DNA of 64,000 nt, from assembly GCA_024226515.1 (NCBI GenBank), contig JAAELQ010000239.1, positions 115,650 to 179,649 of the forward strand, in the 5' to 3' direction. This document shows, piece by piece, positions 57,180 through 64,000 of this stretch. This DNA comes from a bacterium (GTDB lineage Bacteria; Acidobacteriota; Polarisedimenticolia; Polarisedimenticolales; Polarisedimenticolaceae). The notes under the pieces are model-generated. The model made no database searches. It saw only the letters and a list, made by a program, of their open reading frames with translations, and was not told the DNA's origin. The position numbers and the translations under genes were made by a program. Each line of letters starts with the position of its first letter. Position 1 is the first letter of the stretch.

Positions 57180-57194
57180 TGGCACCCGCCTTGC
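57180..57194 (+). promoter_or_regulatory. Sigma-54 (-24/-12) promoter
   Basis: TGGCAC-CCGCC-TTGC, with invariant GG (57181-57182) and GC (57193-57194) exactly 10 bases apart and full TGGCAC/TTGC elements. Start is expected near 57206, leaving an 18-base leader that contains GGGAGAGGG before the ATG at 57224. An NtrC-type regulator gene lies 2.7 kb downstream. Confidence 0.82.
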
Positions 57195-57223
57195 GCTCTC
57201 CGCCGATGACGGGAGAGGGATGC

Positions 57224-58072
57224 ATGCGGCTCAGCCTCTGGAAATACGGGTTCTTTTGCGCAACGCTCGCCGCCGGAACGGCTGCGGCCGGCACCATCAA
57301 CCTGGGTTGGGAGCAGGTGCCCGAGGCGACGGGCTACCGCGTCTACTTCGGAACCGACGCCGGTAGCTACACGTCCTTCCGGAGTCTCGGGGACACGCTC
57401 TCCGGCAGCCTGGACGACCTGGAGTCCTGCACGCGCTACTACGTCGCCGTGAAGGCGTTCAATGCCGGTGGCGAGTCGGGAACGTACTCCAACGAGGTCT
57501 CCGGTTGGCCGCGCCCGGAGATCGCGTCGTACTCGCCCTCGGCGGTCGAGCAGGGTGGCCAGTACACGCTGGACCTCGTCGGCTCGAACTTCGAGCCCGG
57601 CGCGGAGTTGGTGTTCACGGGCCAGGGGATGCCGACCGATCTGGCCGGAATTCCACTGATTCGGGTGGACGCGATCCAGGTCGTCGACTGCACCCGGATC
57701 CAGGCCCTGATCACGATCGAGCCCACGTCGGCCGGGTTCCGTGCGATGGAGATCGGCAGCTTCGTCGTGGACTTCGAAGTCCGCAATCCCGACTCGGTCT
57801 TCGGCGTCGCCCACGGCCAGCTGCAGGTGGACTTCAACCAGCGGCGCGCCGACCTGAACCGCAGCGACAGCGGTACGCGCGACCGGGTCGACGGCAAGGA
57901 CCTCATCTGGCTGGCGCACGCGTACGGCAGCTCGGAGGGTGAGAACCTGTTCAACCCCGACGCCGACCTCAACGGCGACGGCGCGGTCGATGGCGCCGAT
58001 CTGGCCTTCCTGGCGACCGGTTTCGGTGGCTGCTGGGACGGTGACGGATGGAACCTCGGAGCTTGCCCCTGA
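57224..58072 (+). CDS. Secreted fibronectin type III protein with C-terminal dockerin (paralogue)
   Basis: A 282-residue paralogue of the preceding protein with the same order: signal peptide (about 1-22, ending TAAAG), fibronectin type III (LGWEQVPEATGYRVYFGTDA), IPT/TIG-like domain (YSPSAVEQGGQYTLDLVGSN) and dockerin-like pair (DLNRSDSGTRDRVDGKDL with a six-residue insertion in the first loop, then canonical DLNGDGAVDGADL). The ATG at 57224 is chosen over 57191 because it follows GGGAGAGGG and lies downstream of the sigma-54 start site. It forms an operon with the cohesin gene 28 bases downstream. Confidence 0.9.
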   Translation: MRLSLWKYGFFCATLAAGTAAAGTINLGWEQVPEATGYRVYFGTDAGSYTSFRSLGDTLSGSLDDLESCTRYYVAVKAFNAGGESGTYSNEVSGWPRPEIASYSPSAVEQGGQYTLDLVGSNFEPGAELVFTGQGMPTDLAGIPLIRVDAIQVVDCTRIQALITIEPTSAGFRAMEIGSFVVDFEVRNPDSVFGVAHGQLQVDFNQRRADLNRSDSGTRDRVDGKDLIWLAHAYGSSEGENLFNPDADLNGDGAVDGADLAFLATGFGGCWDGDGWNLGACP

Positions 58073-58100
58073 CCCGGGGGCCGCCCTAGATTCGGAACCA

Positions 58101-58655
58101 ATGCGTCAAGCCACACTCGTTCTCATCGTTCTCTCGCTGACATTCGGCGCCTGCGGCGGCGGAGGCTCGGACGTCATCGGCGGGGGAGACCAGTCCTCGC
58201 TGAACGTGGTCTTCACGCCCGACCCGGCAAACCCGGGCTCGGCGAACACGGTGGGGCTTCAGGCATCCGGAACCGCGGGCGACCTCGTCACCGTCGCGGT
58301 CGGGGTCACGTCGATCGCCAACCTGTTCGGCTTCTCCGCAGACGTGACCTACGATCCGGCGCAGCTCGAGTTTCTCGACTTCGCCGCGGGCGGACTGCTC
58401 GAGTCCGGTGGAAACCAGGTCGCCTACCAGGTGATCTCCATGTCGGGCCAGGTCGTGGTGGGCGCGAGCCGCACCGAGGGAGCCGCGGGAGGGACGGACG
58501 GCCCGGGAACCCTGGTTCGTTTGACGTTCCGTGTGCTGCAGGTCGGGGCCGGCCAGGTCGGCTTCGCGTCGGCTTCTCTGCTCGACGCGCAGGCTCCGCC
58601 GCAGACAATTTCGGGAACGCAGTGGTTTGGCGGAACCGTTGAGGCCTCAGAATAG
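58101..58655 (+). CDS. Cohesin-domain lipoprotein
   Basis: A 184-residue lipoprotein. The signal peptide MRQATLVLIVLSLTFGACGG has its lipobox cysteine at C18, followed by a Gly/Ser linker and one cohesin-type beta-sandwich (about 35-184): VTVAVGVTSIANLFGFSADV, YDPAQLEFLDFAAGGLLE, VVVGASRTEGAAGGTDGPGT, LVRLTFRVLQVGAGQVGF. This is the classic cohesin pattern in which an exposed face binds dockerin. It is membrane-anchored and co-expressed with a dockerin protein, so a surface scaffold is expected. An inverted repeat with a T-run overlaps its stop codon. Confidence 0.88.
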   Translation: MRQATLVLIVLSLTFGACGGGGSDVIGGGDQSSLNVVFTPDPANPGSANTVGLQASGTAGDLVTVAVGVTSIANLFGFSADVTYDPAQLEFLDFAAGGLLESGGNQVAYQVISMSGQVVVGASRTEGAAGGTDGPGTLVRLTFRVLQVGAGQVGFASASLLDAQAPPQTISGTQWFGGTVEASE

Positions 58656-58674
58656 CAACATATTTGTTGCTTTT
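58654..58674 (+). terminator. Weak intrinsic terminator or operator after the cohesin gene
   Basis: AGCAACA, four bases, TGTTGCT, then TTT (58654-58674). The stem is A/T-rich for this genome, so termination would be weak. It shares the GCAACA/TGTTGC core with the motif cluster at 55779-55872, so a regulator site in front of the kinase gene is equally possible. Confidence 0.4.
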
Positions 58675-58783
58675 GCCGCCCGAATCACCACCGCTACTCC
58701 CCCGCAACACCGTCCGAAGTTGCCCCAAATCCTTGCGGAACCTAGATTTTGGCCTCGACAGGGGGATCGAGGGATATCGCATC

Positions 58784-59965
58784 GTGGTTACGAGATCGGC
58801 CTGCAAAGCAGGCGTTGTACCTCCGTGTGAGGAAACCAGCCAGCGGGCCTTCTTGCAAGGCCTGATCGACGGGATGCGCTGCGGCATCCTGGCCGTCGAT
58901 CGGTCCTCGCGGATCATGCTGGTCAACGATCTCGCCGCCAGCATCCTCGACCTACGCCCCGCTCCGGCCGCCGGCACTCCGCTGGCCGAGGCTCTCGCGG
59001 TCCACCCCCAGCTGATCGGTGTCATGGAGCACGCCTTCGCCGTCGACGCGCTGCCGTGTCGCGCGCAGGTCGACGTCAACCCGGGCGAGGTCAACAGCAA
59101 GACGGTCGGCTTCACTGTATCCCTCGTGAGAGACGCTACGGGCGACGTGGTGGGCGCCGCGATGTTCTTCAAGGACCTGACACCGATCGAATGCCACGAA
59201 GAGCAGGACCGCCTACACGACCGCCTCGCCGCCCTCGGCGAGATGGCGGCCAGCATGGCGCACGAGATCCGCAACCCGCTGGCATCGATCGACGTCAGCT
59301 GCGCGTTGCTCAAGCGCCGCATCGGCGACGACGAGGACAACGCTGCGATGCTCCAGCGTATCGCCTCCGAGGTGCAACGGCTGAACCAGTGCGTCACCTC
59401 GAGCCTCGAGTTCGTGCGTCCGGTGCCGCTCGACTTCGAGATCGCAGATCCGCTGAGCCTGCTCGACGAAGCCATCCGGGTGGCCGTGCAGCGCGCCGAC
59501 AAGCCGGGCGTGCTCGTGCAGCAAAAATATTCCGACACGGTCACGCCGTTCCTGATCGATCCGGTGAGCCTGCGGCAGGTGTTCGAGAACCTGGTGCTGA
59601 ATGCCCTCGAGGCGATGGGCCCGGAAGGGCGCGTGACCGTCGAGGCCGAGACGCTGCCCGCGCCGAGCTCGCCGATCGTGCCGTACCACCCGAACGGACA
59701 GGCACGTGGCGACGCGTGGAGCCGGGCCGAACGTCTGGCCGTCTTCCGCGTCTCGGACTCCGGCCCCGGAATTCCCTCGCACGAGAGGGCCCGCGTCTTC
59801 TTCCCGTTCTACACCACGAAATCCGAGGGGTCCGGAGTGGGCCTCGCCATGGCCAAGAAGATCGTCGACCGCCACCGGGGTCTGATCGACGTCACCGAGT
59901 CGTCCACGGGCGGCGCCATGTTTACCGTTCGACTACCCATGCTGAACAGCGTTTCGGAGGACTGA
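58784..59965 (+). CDS. Cytoplasmic PAS-domain sensor histidine kinase (NtrB-like)
   Basis: A 393-residue kinase without membrane helices. It has a PAS domain (about 22-130: LIDGMRCGILAVDRSSRIML, then SLVRDATGDVVGAAMFFKDL), a HisKA domain with the phospho-histidine H160 in MAHEIRNPLASIDV, and a HATPase domain (N-box NLVLNALEAMGPEG, then VSDSGPGI and GSGVGLAMAKKIVDRHRG). The GTG at 58784 is preferred because GAGGGA lies 10-15 bases upstream and nothing before it matches the family; the frame is open to 58664. It sits 6 bases before the NtrC-type regulator gene. Cytoplasmic sensing of a metabolite or protein partner is likely. Confidence 0.92.
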   Translation: MVTRSACKAGVVPPCEETSQRAFLQGLIDGMRCGILAVDRSSRIMLVNDLAASILDLRPAPAAGTPLAEALAVHPQLIGVMEHAFAVDALPCRAQVDVNPGEVNSKTVGFTVSLVRDATGDVVGAAMFFKDLTPIECHEEQDRLHDRLAALGEMAASMAHEIRNPLASIDVSCALLKRRIGDDEDNAAMLQRIASEVQRLNQCVTSSLEFVRPVPLDFEIADPLSLLDEAIRVAVQRADKPGVLVQQKYSDTVTPFLIDPVSLRQVFENLVLNALEAMGPEGRVTVEAETLPAPSSPIVPYHPNGQARGDAWSRAERLAVFRVSDSGPGIPSHERARVFFPFYTTKSEGSGVGLAMAKKIVDRHRGLIDVTESSTGGAMFTVRLPMLNSVSED

Positions 59966-59971
59966 AAGCCC

Positions 59972-61363
59972 ATGAGGAAAATTCTCGTCGTTGAAGACGA
60001 GCCCAACCTGCGCGACGGCATCGTGACGGCGTTCGGGGACCGCGACTGGCAGGTCACTCAGGCCGGCAACGGCGTCGAGGCGATCTCGCTGCTCGAGAGC
60101 GAGGTCTTCGACGTGGTCATTACCGACTACAAGATGCCCGAGGCGGATGGACAGGACGTCCTGAAACGCTGCAGGATGCTCAACGAAGGCACGGTCGTGA
60201 TCATGATGACCGCGTTCGGCACGGTCGAGTCCGCGGTCGAGGCGATGAAGACCGGCGCCTACGATTACGTGCTCAAGCCGTTCAACCTGGAGGAGCTCGA
60301 GCTCAAGGTCGACAAGGCGCTGGAGCATCGGAAGCTGCTGGCCTGTGTCGAGGCGCACTCCCGCGACATCGTGCTGCCGCGATTCGAGAACATCGTGGGC
60401 GAGAGCGCCCAGATGCAGGAGGTCTTCCGCACGATCGAGAAGATCGCGCGATCCAACGCCACCGTGCTCGTACTCGGTGAGACCGGCGTCGGTAAGGAGC
60501 TCGTGGCCGAGGCGCTGCACCTGAACTCGGCGCGCAACGACCAGCCGTTCGTGAAGATGAACTGCGCCGCGTTGCACGAGAACCTGCTCGAGTCCGAGCT
60601 GTTCGGACACGAGCGCGGCGCCTTCACCGGCGCCGACCGTCAGCGCACGGGTCGCTTCGAACTGGCCAACGGCGGCACTCTGTTCCTCGACGAGATCGGC
60701 AACATGAGCCTCTCGACCCAGGCCAAGGTGTTGCGCGTCCTGCAGGAGCGCGAGTTCGAGCGCCTGGGCGGCATCCGCACGATCAAGGTCAACGTTCGTG
60801 TGATCGCCGCGACGAATCTGGACCTCGAGCAGGCGATCGTCGAGGGTCGGTTCCGCGAGGATCTGTTCTACCGGCTGAACGTCGTGACCGTCAACGTGCC
60901 CCCGCTGCGCGAGCGGCGCGAGGACATCATCCCATTGTGCAAGCACTTCATCGACGACGCGGCGGCAGAGATGAAGAAGGACATCCGCGGCATCGACCCG
61001 GGCGCCGTGCGCGTGCTGAAGCGGCACACCTGGCCCGGCAACATCCGCGAGCTCAAGAACGCCATGGAGCGCGCGGTCCTGCTCAGCGAGAAGCCGTTCA
61101 TCCGCCAGGAGGACCTGCATCTGGCCTCCGACGATAACGGCGTCTCCGGCGCGGGCAACTCGATCAACCTCCGGCTGCCGCCCAACGGCATCGACCTCGA
61201 AGAGCTCGAGAAGCTGGCGATCCTCGAGGCGCTGCGCATCAACGGCTGGGTGCAGAAAGACGCGGCGAAGTTCCTCGGGATTTCCTCGCGTGTGATGAAC
61301 TACAAGGTCGCCAAGTACGAGATCAAGAACCCGCGCTGGACGAAGAACAAGCTCGCGGGGTAG
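59972..61363 (+). CDS. Sigma-54-dependent response regulator (NtrC family)
   Basis: A 463-residue NtrC-type activator. Receiver (1-120): acidic pair in VVEDEPN, phospho-acceptor D52 in ITDYKMPE, K102 in VLKPF. AAA+ domain (about 140-375): Walker A GETGVGKE (169-176), GAFTGA loop (216-221) that contacts sigma-54, and GGTLFLDEIGNMS Walker B. C-terminal Fis-type HTH (about 400-455: AILEALRINGWVQKDAAKFL, then GISSRVMNYKVAKY). It would activate -24/-12 promoters such as those at 57180 and 22362. Six-base spacing to the kinase gene shows an operon. Confidence 0.95.
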   Translation: MRKILVVEDEPNLRDGIVTAFGDRDWQVTQAGNGVEAISLLESEVFDVVITDYKMPEADGQDVLKRCRMLNEGTVVIMMTAFGTVESAVEAMKTGAYDYVLKPFNLEELELKVDKALEHRKLLACVEAHSRDIVLPRFENIVGESAQMQEVFRTIEKIARSNATVLVLGETGVGKELVAEALHLNSARNDQPFVKMNCAALHENLLESELFGHERGAFTGADRQRTGRFELANGGTLFLDEIGNMSLSTQAKVLRVLQEREFERLGGIRTIKVNVRVIAATNLDLEQAIVEGRFREDLFYRLNVVTVNVPPLRERREDIIPLCKHFIDDAAAEMKKDIRGIDPGAVRVLKRHTWPGNIRELKNAMERAVLLSEKPFIRQEDLHLASDDNGVSGAGNSINLRLPPNGIDLEELEKLAILEALRINGWVQKDAAKFLGISSRVMNYKVAKYEIKNPRWTKNKLAG

Positions 61364-61428
61364 CTTCCCTCCGGCTCGCCCTGCCACGCCGAAAAGGCAT
61401 GTGGTAGGGTGAGCGCCCGGAGGAAGCG

Positions 61429-61872
61429 GTGTCTCGAGTCGACTGGCACACCTATTTCATGGACATCGCTCGTCAGGCGGCGTCGAGGGCCACGTGTGAC
61501 CGCAAGCACGTCGGCGCGGTGATCGTCCGCGACAAGTCCATCCTGTCCACCGGCTACAACGGGTCGATCCGCGGCCTGCCGCACTGCGACGAAGTGGGCC
61601 ACCTGATGGAGGGCGGGCACTGCGTCGGCACCGTGCACGCCGAGGCCAACGCGATCATCCAGGCGGCGAAGAACGGCGTGCAGATCGAGGGCGCGGAAAT
61701 CTACACCACCGCGTCCCCGTGCTGGGGCTGCTTCAAGCTGATCGCCAACGCCGGCATCCGCACCGTTTACTTCGGCGAGTTCTACCGCGACGAGCGCAGC
61801 GTCGAGGTCGCCAAACAGATCGGCATCGAGCTGATCGACCTCAGCGCGGCAGGCTCCGTCACCGTCGACTGA
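61429..61872 (+). CDS. Deoxycytidylate (dCMP) deaminase family protein
   Basis: A 147-residue zinc deaminase that forms dUMP from dCMP for thymidylate synthesis. The active site has H70-A-E72 (VHAEANAI) and C98/C101 (SPCWGC), and the extra zinc-binding residues CD/H near the N-terminus (CDRKHVGAVIV, PHCDEVGH) are typical of the ComEB/dCMP group rather than TadA. The GTG at 61429 has a near-perfect GGAGGAAGC ribosome-binding site. It ends before a strong hairpin terminator that serves the convergent gene. Confidence 0.9.
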   Translation: MSRVDWHTYFMDIARQAASRATCDRKHVGAVIVRDKSILSTGYNGSIRGLPHCDEVGHLMEGGHCVGTVHAEANAIIQAAKNGVQIEGAEIYTTASPCWGCFKLIANAGIRTVYFGEFYRDERSVEVAKQIGIELIDLSAAGSVTVD

Positions 61873-61900
61873 CCGCCTCCGTCACACCCCTCCCCCAGAC

Positions 61901-61933
61901 AAAAAAAAGAGGCCGGCGGCAAAGCCACCGGCC
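61901..61933 (-). terminator. Strong rho-independent terminator of the Lys-rich protein gene
   Basis: On the minus strand GGCCGGTGGC-TTT-GCCGCCGGCC (plus 61911-61933, one G-U pair) is followed by TCTTTTTTTT (plus 61901-61910). It sits 35 bases after the stop of the Lys-rich gene. The hairpin can also block transcription from the dCMP deaminase side. Confidence 0.9.
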
Positions 61934-61968
61934 GTCTCGTTGACATCTGTTGGTTCAGACCTGAGAGG

Positions 61969-62484
61969 CTACTTCTTCTTGGAAGCCTTCCTCTTGGTGG
62001 TCCTGCGCTTGGTCGTCTTGCGCTTGGTGGCCTTGCGCTTGGCCGGCTTTCTCTTAGCGGTCTTGCGCTTGGTGGTCTTGCGCTTGGTGGCCTTACGCTT
62101 GGCCGGCTTTCTCTTCGTGGCCTTGCGCTTGGTGGTCTTGCGCTTGGTGGCTTTACGCTTGGCCGGCTTTCTCTTCGTGGCCTTACGCTTGGTGGTCTTG
62201 CGCTTGGTGACCTTTCTCTTGGCCTTGCGCTTTGTGGTCTTGCGCTTGGTGGCCTTCTTCTTCGTGGCCTTGCGCTTGGTGGTTTTGCGCTTGGTGGCCT
62301 TGCGCTTGGCCGGCTTTCTCTTAGCGGTCTTGCGCTTGGTGGTTTTGCGCTTCGTGGCCTTCTTCTTCGTGGCCTTGCGCTTGGTGGCCTTGCGCTTGGT
62401 GGCCTTGCGCTTTGTGGTCTTGCGCTTCGTGGCCTTCCGTTTGGTGGTTTTGCGCTTGGCGGTTTTCTTGCGCCGAGTCGCCAT
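61969..62484 (-). CDS. Lys/Arg-rich repetitive histone H1-like protein
   Basis: A 171-residue protein made almost entirely of Lys, Arg, Thr, Ala and Pro in short repeats (KRKTTKRKATKRK, KRKPAKRKATKRK). Such low-complexity basic proteins resemble the C-terminal tail of eukaryotic H1, AlgP and the histone-like proteins of several high-G+C bacteria, and probably bind DNA or polyanions in the nucleoid. The ATG at 62484 is preferred over the GTG at 62493 because AGGAGG is 11 bases from the ATG but only 2 from the GTG. It has its own promoter and terminator, so it is an independent, probably highly expressed unit. Repeat DNA is prone to length change. Confidence 0.85.
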   Translation of the reverse strand: MATRRKKTAKRKTTKRKATKRKTTKRKATKRKATKRKATKKKATKRKTTKRKTAKRKPAKRKATKRKTTKRKATKKKATKRKTTKRKAKRKVTKRKTTKRKATKRKPAKRKATKRKTTKRKATKRKPAKRKATKRKTTKRKTAKRKPAKRKATKRKTTKRRTTKRKASKKK

Positions 62485-62565
62485 GTGGGACACCTCCTCT
62501 CATGGGGGTTATGGAGACGATCGAGTGCCGACTCCAGATCTTGGGTACATCCCGAGACCGTCCCC

Positions 62566-62593
62566 AATATATAGGGCCCACGTGCAGAGTCAA
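62566..62593 (-). promoter_or_regulatory. Strong sigma-70-type promoter of the Lys-rich protein gene
   Basis: On the minus strand TTGACT (plus 62588-62593), 16 bases, TATATT (plus 62566-62571) inside the run TATATATT. Leader of about 75 bases to the ATG at 62484, with AGGAGG at 62496-62501. The -35 is 24 bases from the pilT stop codon. Confidence 0.65.
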
Positions 62594-62616
62594 GTGGGCA
62601 AGAGGGGGGGAGGTGT

Positions 62617-64000
62617 CTACTCGACCCCGACGTTCTTGAGTTGCAGGCCCGCCTTGCGCAGCATGCCGGCGATCCCGCTCTTGTCCACCGCCTTGGTGTA
62701 AGCCTCGTCGGGCTCCACGACCTTGCGTTTGCACAGGTCGATCAGCACGTCGTTCAGCAGCGTCATTCCGATGCTCTTTCCGGTTTGCATCAGGCTCGGG
62801 ATCTGGAACGTCTTGCCCTCGCGCACGAGGTTGGAGATCGCTGCCGTCACGATCAGCACCTCGAGCGCCGCGACGCGACCTCCGCCGACCTTCTTGAGCA
62901 GGTTCTGGGCAATCACGCCCTTCAACGACCCCGAGAGCATCGTCCGCACCTGGGCCTGCCGGTCGGCGGGGAACTGGTCGATGATGCGATCGACCGTCGA
63001 GCACGCCGTCGTCGTGTGCAGCGTTCCGAAGACGAGGTGACCCGTTTCCGCCGTCTCGATCGCGATGGCGATCGTCTCCAGATCGCGCATTTCGCCGACG
63101 AGCACGATGTCCGGGTCCTCGCGCAACGCGGCGCGCAACGCCCTCTTGAACCCGCCCGTGTGCGTCCCGACCTCGCGCTGGTTGATCAGGCACTTCTTGT
63201 TGGGGTGCACGAACTCGACGGGGTCCTCGATCGTGATGATGTGGTCGGTGCGGTTGCGGTTGATGTAGTCGATCATGGCGGCCAGCGTCGTCGACTTGCC
63301 GGAGCCGGTCGGTCCGGTGACGACGACCAAGCCCTTGGGCAGGTGGCACAGGTCGAGGATCGCCTTGGACAGGTTGAGGTCCTCGGAGGTCAGGATCTTG
63401 CTGGGGATGACGCGGATCACGGACCCGGGCCCCATGCGGTCGCGGAAGATGTTGACGCGGAAACGCGCGATCCCCTCGATCTCGTGCGCGAAATCGGTGT
63501 CGTTCGTCTCCTCGAACTCGACACGATTCCGCTCGGGCATGATCTCGTGGATCATGTCGCGCGCGCCGTTCGGGGTGAGTCTCCCGGCGTTCGGCAGCTT
63601 CTGCATCTCTCCGTGCAGCCGGATCATCGGCACCTCGTTGGAGGACAGGTGCAGGTCGCTGGAGTCCATCTCGAACATCTGCCGGAGGTAGCGGTTGATC
63701 TGGGGCTCGGCGCCGCTGGCGATCTCGCCCGCCGTGATCGTGTTCGCGGCCGGCTGGGCCGGTTCGGAGGAAACGGGGATGACGGGGGCCTGCGCGGGTG
63801 ACGCATCGGCCGCCGGAGTCGTTTCGGCCGGGGCGACCGGCGCGGCAGCAACGGGGGCGGCTGCGACGGGCACGGCAGCGACGGCTGCGGCTGCGACGGG
63901 CGCGGCTACGACGGGCGCGGCTGCAACGGGCGCGGCTGCAACGGGCGCGGCTGCAACGGGCGCGGCTGCAACGGGCGCGGCTGCAACGGGCGCGGCTGCA
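62617..64000 (-). CDS. pilT: PilT-type twitching-motility ATPase (5' end outside window)
   Basis: The type IV pilus retraction ATPase, of which 461 codons are visible. The secretion-ATPase core spans the last 360 residues: Walker A VVTGPTGSGKST, the Asp box TIEDPVEFVH, Walker B IVLVGEMRDLETI and His box GHLVFGTLHTTTACSTVDRI, with the PilT-type AIRNLVREGK-like segment AISNLVREGKTFQIPSLMQT. The N-terminus is preceded by an Ala/Pro/Val linker of repeated AAAPV units. The frame is still open at base 64000, so the real start lies outside the window; the GTG at 63873 is unlikely to be it. Longer than usual PilT (about 345-380). Confidence 0.92.
   Translation of the reverse strand, partial: AAAPVAAAPVAAAPVAAAPVAAAPVAAAPVVAAPVAAAAVAAVPVAAAPVAAAPVAPAETTPAADASPAQAPVIPVSSEPAQPAANTITAGEIASGAEPQINRYLRQMFEMDSSDLHLSSNEVPMIRLHGEMQKLPNAGRLTPNGARDMIHEIMPERNRVEFEETNDTDFAHEIEGIARFRVNIFRDRMGPGSVIRVIPSKILTSEDLNLSKAILDLCHLPKGLVVVTGPTGSGKSTTLAAMIDYINRNRTDHIITIEDPVEFVHPNKKCLINQREVGTHTGGFKRALRAALREDPDIVLVGEMRDLETIAIAIETAETGHLVFGTLHTTTACSTVDRIIDQFPADRQAQVRTMLSGSLKGVIAQNLLKKVGGGRVAALEVLIVTAAISNLVREGKTFQIPSLMQTGKSIGMTLLNDVLIDLCKRKVVEPDEAYTKAVDKSGIAGMLRKAGLQLKNVGVE
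63886..64000 (-). repeat. 15-bp tandem coding repeat in the pilT linker
   Basis: On the minus strand GCAGCCGCGCCCGTT recurs head to tail, with exact copies at the window end and degenerate copies nearer the catalytic core. Each encodes Ala-Ala-Ala-Pro-Val. The array runs off the window, so copy number is unknown. Such repeats change length by slippage in steps of 5 residues without frameshift. Confidence 0.85.

Overview
The window is a high-G+C (about two thirds G+C by eye) chromosomal segment from a Gram-negative bacterium. Outer-membrane polysaccharide export proteins, an O-antigen-type ABC exporter, lipoproteins and a PilT ATPase support this. The housekeeping order tRNA-Arg/tadA/tRNA-Ser/tRNA-Ser/SRP RNA/dnaX/ybaB/recR, the NtrB/NtrC-type regulators with sigma-54 promoters and the Lys-rich histone-like protein suggest a deltaproteobacterial-type lineage (Myxococcota/Desulfobacterota/Binatota-like). 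That placement is inference.

Layout. (1) 1-3.6 kb, minus strand: an information-processing block of recR (cut by the window edge), ybaB, dnaX (with an A10 run whose slippage would yield a short gamma form), 4.5S-type SRP RNA, two tRNA-Ser genes, tadA and tRNA-Arg(ACG), the substrate of TadA. (2) 3.7-32 kb: a large exopolysaccharide locus resembling exosortase/PEP-CTERM-associated loci. An HTH-receiver regulator is followed by a divergent minus-strand arm (PqqD-like protein, HprK-like kinase, polyprenyl-phosphate sugar transferase) and a long plus-strand arm (Wza-like exporter, beta-barrel, Wzz-like co-polymerase, BY-kinase, YvcK, small HTH protein, polysaccharide deacetylase, glycosyltransferases, ATP-grasp, CapK-like ligase, nucleotidyltransferase, racemase, secreted beta-helix/discoidin protein, WecB, more glycosyltransferases, O-antigen ligase/polymerase). 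No exosortase and no PEP-CTERM tail is visible. (3) 33-42 kb: a CDP-hexose operon (RfbF, RfbG, C-methyltransferase, 3,5-epimerase, reductase, flavoprotein) with a Wzm/Wzt exporter and a glycosyltransferase, probably making and exporting a polymer with a 3-C-methyl-6-deoxyhexose. (4) 42-43.4 kb: a 78-bp tandem duplication with REP-like palindromes beside a RAYT transposase. (5) 43.5-55.8 kb: a CCA-adding-type enzyme, a glycan cassette (HlpA-like and DUF5672-like glycosyltransferases, DUF5060/DUF4038 glycosidase lipoprotein, GT2, methyltransferase), a 1458-residue secreted protein with five discoidin units, four PKD units and an SGNH esterase, and a hexapeptide acyltransferase. (6) 56-61.4 kb: two paralogous FN3-dockerin secreted proteins, a cohesin lipoprotein and a cytoplasmic NtrB/NtrC-type pair. 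A near-perfect sigma-54 promoter lies before the second dockerin gene; another lies 35 kb away before the beta-helix/discoidin protein. (7) 61.4-64 kb: dCMP deaminase, a Lys-rich repeat protein with its own promoter and terminator, and pilT running off the window.

How the parts may work together: the loci build, export and remodel cell-surface polysaccharides. The most unusual element is the sigma-54-driven cohesin/dockerin set, which looks like a small non-cellulosomal surface scaffold whose expression is tied to the adjacent two-component pair (inference). Gene starts overlap upstream stops (ATGA, GTGA, TTGA) almost throughout, so translational coupling is the rule.
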